Origin: Limihaloglobus sulfuriphilus
GTDB lineage: Bacteria > Planctomycetota > Phycisphaerae > Sedimentisphaerales > Sedimentisphaeraceae
Direction: 5' to 3'
Assembly (NCBI RefSeq): GCF_001999965.1
Contig: NZ_CP019646.1
Span: forward strand, 2,790,001 to 2,854,000
DNA: 64,000 bases
Shown: positions 61,657 through 64,000 of the stretch, piece after piece
Position numbering within the stretch: the first letter of the stretch is position 1
How the letters are laid out: every line of letters starts with the position of its first letter
Made by a program: the position numbers and the translations under genes
The notes under the pieces: model-generated
Told to the model about the DNA's origin: nothing
Database searches by the model: none
What the model saw: only the letters and a program-made list of their open reading frames with translations

Positions 61657-62235
61657 TTATGCCTTGCGGCGGCGGCTAAGGATCAGTCCGCCGATTCCAA
61701 ACAGTGCAAGCATTGAGGGCTCCGGTACTACTTCGAAGCTGCCAAGGTAGGCACTGCCGTTGTCGGTGTAGCCGTAAACATTCACGATGCCTGCTCCAGA
61801 GAGGCCAAGGCCTTCAAACACGGTGCGGGCCGCTAAAGGACGGAACCAGCTGCCGCTGTCGCTCAGAGAGATATATGATGAACTCGCTGCGTTTACTTCT
61901 ACGCCTGACGCCGGCATAAAGCCTTCAAGGACAAATTCAAGTCCGCCTGAGGCTTCATAGCCTTCGGCCGTTGGTACTACCGGCATCTCTGAACCTTCAA
62001 CCTCGAGGCCAAGTGCCCAGTACAGGCAGTTATTCGTAAGAACGCCGGAGATAACCGCACTCTCGTCAACCTGATAGAGCTCGCCCATCTCAGGGTCTTT
62101 AAGCTCAATCATTGTATCGTCCGCGAACAGGTCGATATTGCCTGCCGAGGAGAGGGCTGCCGTTTTTACAGGGATTGCTGATACTGCGGATACTGCGATT
62201 AATACTGATGCTAATGTGATAAGTGTCTTCTTCAT
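61657..62235 (-). CDS. PEP-CTERM sorting domain protein (first)
   Basis: Protein of 192 aa. Signal peptide MKKTLITLASVLIAVSAVSA; C-terminal sorting signal VPEPSMLALFGIGGLILSRRRKA (VPEP, hydrophobic helix, basic tail), processed by an exosortase-type system on export. The middle is beta-rich and has no known domain. ATG 62235 with AAAGGAAG upstream is the true start, although the frame is open to 62403. Exosortase is not in the window. Likely a surface or matrix protein. Confidence 0.9.
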   Translation of the reverse strand: MKKTLITLASVLIAVSAVSAIPVKTAALSSAGNIDLFADDTMIELKDPEMGELYQVDESAVISGVLTNNCLYWALGLEVEGSEMPVVPTAEGYEASGGLEFVLEGFMPASGVEVNAASSSYISLSDSGSWFRPLAARTVFEGLGLSGAGIVNVYGYTDNGSAYLGSFEVVPEPSMLALFGIGGLILSRRRKA

Positions 62236-62736
62236 GGTAATCTTCCTTTTGTTTCTGATTGTTTCTTCTTCTTTTTGTTTTTGACTCAGACGCGGCATCT
62301 TTTGCACATTCACCGCGGGTGAGTCTTCTTTTGCTTTACTGTTCTGTACCCACCGCCCGCACAGGCGGCAAGGCCCTTTTACTGATAAAAACCCGAGCAA
62401 CACACTCTTTTGGGCTTACATCTGACGCTCCCATATCTTTCCGGCAACGCAATGCCTCTAACGGGAACGTGAATCCTTTCTTTTAAGCCTTATGCAGGGT
62501 AAACAGCCGCACTTGCTTAACGGATATGCCGCACAACGTTCTTATTTTGCCGTTGGGAACATCATACCTGCATTCCGTTATAAAGTTTCTAAAGAGCTTT
62601 CTTCTACTTGACCGGCCTTTCATCAGCCGGATAACATTTTTTAAAGTTGTATTAAAGAACTGTTTAAGTCGTGTCAGGATTATGCGGGGCAGGTATTTAC
62701 TGACCCGCCCCGCGGATCATTTTTTTAGAAGTACTC
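62236..62736. other. Intergenic region between the two PEP-CTERM genes
   Basis: About 500 bases, the leader side of the first PEP-CTERM gene. It contains a CCGCC/GGCGG hairpin (62353-62368) and, just after the second gene, the stem-loop at 62684-62713. No gene was recognised; the long open frame ahead of 62235 lacks a ribosome-binding site. Confidence 0.4.
62684..62713 (-). terminator. Terminator-like stem-loop after the second PEP-CTERM gene
   Basis: GCGGGGC/GCCCCGC with a 16-base loop, 24 bases after the stop codon. No T-run follows on the minus strand, so it may stabilise the 3' end instead of terminating. Confidence 0.45.
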
Positions 62737-63375
62737 TTAGCGTCTGCGGCGTATCATCAGACCGCCAAGGGCAAGCATTGCAAGCGTTACAGGCTCGGGA
62801 ACCACAAAGCTCTGGCTGAAGCCGCTTATGTGGGCAAGGCCGTCGGTGCCGCCGCCGACAAATACATTCTTGGTTATCTCTACATGCATCTGGCCGGGGC
62901 TGTAGTCGGCTGTGTCTCTGTTCTGTACACCAGAGGGACGGCTGTAAACCAGCTTGTTGGCGATTATATTGTCCATATCATCTATTGAATTTTCTGTGAT
63001 AAGGGCTCTGCCTGTGCCGGTTACGCCGTAAGCGTCCAGTCTCAGGGTATTGCCGACTATAGGGGCTGATAATGATGTAACATCAAAGTTTATCAGCGTA
63101 TCCACGGTCTCACCCTGGTCTGCCGTCCAGCCGCCGCTGAAGTAGAGGCGTACTTTGTCGCCGTCAACTTCACCTTTGATCGCTACGCCGGAAGCATCTA
63201 CTTCCGAGCCGCCGCCGGTTGCGCTGGAGAGGACGGTAAAGCTGCCGAACTCAAGGCCGCCAAGGGTAAAGGTGCTGCTCTCCCAGTCGCTGACATTGCC
63301 GAAATCGACAACCGCTGCCGGGGATGCTGCGATAAATACCGCTGCAAGGGCTAAGGTAAAAACTGTCTTCTTCAT
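62737..63375 (-). CDS. PEP-CTERM sorting domain protein (second)
   Basis: Protein of 212 aa. Signal peptide MKKTVFTLALAAVFIAASPA; C-terminal VPEPVTLAMLALGGLMIRRRR, a PEP-CTERM signal with three to four terminal arginines. The mature part is Gly/Ser/Thr-rich and beta-strand-rich (LGGLEFGSFTVLSSATGGGS), like extracellular matrix PEP-CTERM proteins. AGGAAAG precedes the start. Similar in length and organisation to the first PEP-CTERM protein but not closely related in sequence. Confidence 0.9.
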   Translation of the reverse strand: MKKTVFTLALAAVFIAASPAAVVDFGNVSDWESSTFTLGGLEFGSFTVLSSATGGGSEVDASGVAIKGEVDGDKVRLYFSGGWTADQGETVDTLINFDVTSLSAPIVGNTLRLDAYGVTGTGRALITENSIDDMDNIIANKLVYSRPSGVQNRDTADYSPGQMHVEITKNVFVGGGTDGLAHISGFSQSFVVPEPVTLAMLALGGLMIRRRR

Positions 63376-63579
63376 GATACTTTCCTCACTTTACTTAAAT
63401 ACGTTCTTCTTCATGTAAGACCCGCAAGACTATCCTGCAGGATACAACTTAAAATCTTATTAGTTATTCCGTCTTCCAAAACCTCGGACAGACTTTTATC
63501 GGGGCGAGCCAAACCGGCAGGCCCCGGTAATGTCTGTTTGAAAAAGTTGAAGAAAAACGGTTTACGGACGTTTTTAATA

Positions 63580-63667
63580 ATTAGGAATTAGGAATGCAGA
63601 ATTAAGAATTGCGGCGTTCGCTTCGCTCACGGCTGTTCTAATTCCTAATTCGTAATTCGTAATTCTC
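63580..63667. repeat. Inverted heptanucleotide repeat array
   Basis: ATTAGGA-type 7-base units (63580 on) and complementary AATTCCT/AATTCGT units (63639-63667) flank a GC-rich centre (63611-63638), giving a long imperfect palindrome. Confidence 0.65.
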
Positions 63668-63680
63668 TAAGTACTTCATT

Positions 63681-63709
63681 ATTAACTTGTAAATATTATA
63701 TCTTTAACC
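63681..63709. repeat. Dispersed repeat, copy 1 of 2
   Basis: ATTAACTTGTAAATATTATATCTTTAACC-like sequence; recurs at 63974-64000 with two bases fewer. The spacing of about 290 bp and the position upstream of PEP-CTERM genes suggest a repeated leader or promoter element. Confidence 0.55.
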
Positions 63710-63724
63710 TCTCTTCTGTATTTC

Positions 63725-63768
63725 AGGCATTAGGCATTAGGCAATAGGCATCAGGCATCAGGCAATAG
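63725..63768. repeat. Heptanucleotide tandem repeat AGGCATT-type, 6 units
   Basis: Six consecutive 7-base units differing by one or two bases (AGGCATT, AGGCATT, AGGCAAT, AGGCATC, AGGCATC, AGGCAAT) with two trailing bases. Confidence 0.75.
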
Positions 63769-63785
63769 TTTTGCCGGGCACCGCC

Positions 63786-63825
63786 TAATTCTTAATTCTT
63801 AATTCCTAATTCCTAATTCTTAATT
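63786..63825. repeat. Heptanucleotide tandem repeat TAATTCY, 5 units and a partial
   Basis: TAATTCT TAATTCT TAATTCC TAATTCC TAATTCT followed by TAATT. Same family of units as the arrays at 15800 and 63580. Confidence 0.75.
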
Positions 63826-63973
63826 AGAATCAGGAGGTCCGGGGGCTTCGCGTTGGCCCGTGCTAATGCCCCCGAGGCCTGTATCCTGAAATCGAAGAAA
63901 GAAGTCGTTCGTTTTCAAAGTGAACGGGTAATAATCGTGCTGCTGTGCAGCTCTTAACCATTCACTGTTTCTT

Positions 63974-64000
63974 ATTAACTTGTAAATTATATCTTTAACC
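63974..64000. repeat. Dispersed repeat, copy 2 of 2
   Basis: Matches 63681-63709 apart from a 2-base gap. It reaches the window edge, so it may be longer or have more copies beyond. Confidence 0.5.

Noticed and set aside
63725-63825. CRISPR array
   Set aside because: The repeats are 7 bases and directly adjacent, without spacers; no cas genes are present.
1-64000. tRNA or rRNA genes
   Set aside because: No cloverleaf with a GGTTC-type T-arm or rRNA signature was found by reading, though a tRNAscan search would be more reliable.

Overview
The window looks like a chromosomal segment of an anaerobic, polysaccharide-degrading planctomycete, probably class Phycisphaerae (Sedimentisphaerales-like). 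This is inferred from marker combinations, not from a ribosomal gene: two PEP-CTERM proteins, a prepilin-like protein of planctomycete type, a dockerin-like protein, a Tat-exported sulfatase, a GH172/DUF2961 protein, Tat-exported sugar enzymes, many Fe-S proteins and a RACo-type corrinoid-protein activator. No rRNA, tRNA or CRISPR array was recognised.

Layout. 1-11551 (+): a sigma-54 activator (cut by the window edge), a sigma-54 promoter at 838-853, then a cluster of NifX-like, DUF5320, FmdB, NifX-ferredoxin fusion, two MinD-type ATPases with inserted ferredoxin domains, a ferredoxin, a damaged Mrp ATPase and a radical SAM protein. This gene set matches the 'orange protein' (ORP) operons of Desulfovibrio, which are sigma-54 controlled. 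A membrane protein, RpiB, a ZIP transporter and a RACo-type activator follow. 11696-13000: MFS transporter. 13351-19054 (-): the classical rpmF-plsX-fabH-fabD-fabG-acpP-fabF operon behind a good sigma-70 promoter. 19292-22451: META-domain lipoprotein, a Phd/VapC-like toxin-antitoxin pair with a palindromic operator, Nth and a TIGR02757 protein.

22756-29014 (+): an NtrB/NtrC-like pair lies directly upstream of a sigma-54 promoter (25746-25761) that would drive a stand-alone receiver, a PTS enzyme I-like protein, a small lipoprotein and a Skp-like protein. 29144-33189 (-): SGNH hydrolase, an intact IS30-family element and dnaK. The dnaK upstream region has a consensus-perfect sigma-54 site overlapping a sigma-70 promoter.

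33434-38080 is a recombination-scarred Rhs locus. A 5'-truncated Rhs core carries an unrecognised C-terminal domain and is followed by two overlapping membrane-protein genes (candidate immunity). A displaced second Rhs end lies downstream. Both Rhs copies carry the same 120-bp palindromic MITE-like element at the same place, and in the second copy an IS110/IS1111-type element has inserted into the MITE.

38234-47555: sulfatase, AraC regulator, UroD-family protein, RecQ, hydroxypyruvate isomerase-like and Gfo/Idh/MocA proteins, and a DUF4143 ATPase with an apparently leaderless mRNA. 47564-54197 (-): esterase, membrane protein, ArfB and a type III restriction-modification system in the order res-mod. 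54736-64000: GH172 protein, sodium/solute symporter, prepilin-like, dockerin-like and two PEP-CTERM proteins, ending in AT-rich DNA with heptanucleotide tandem repeats.
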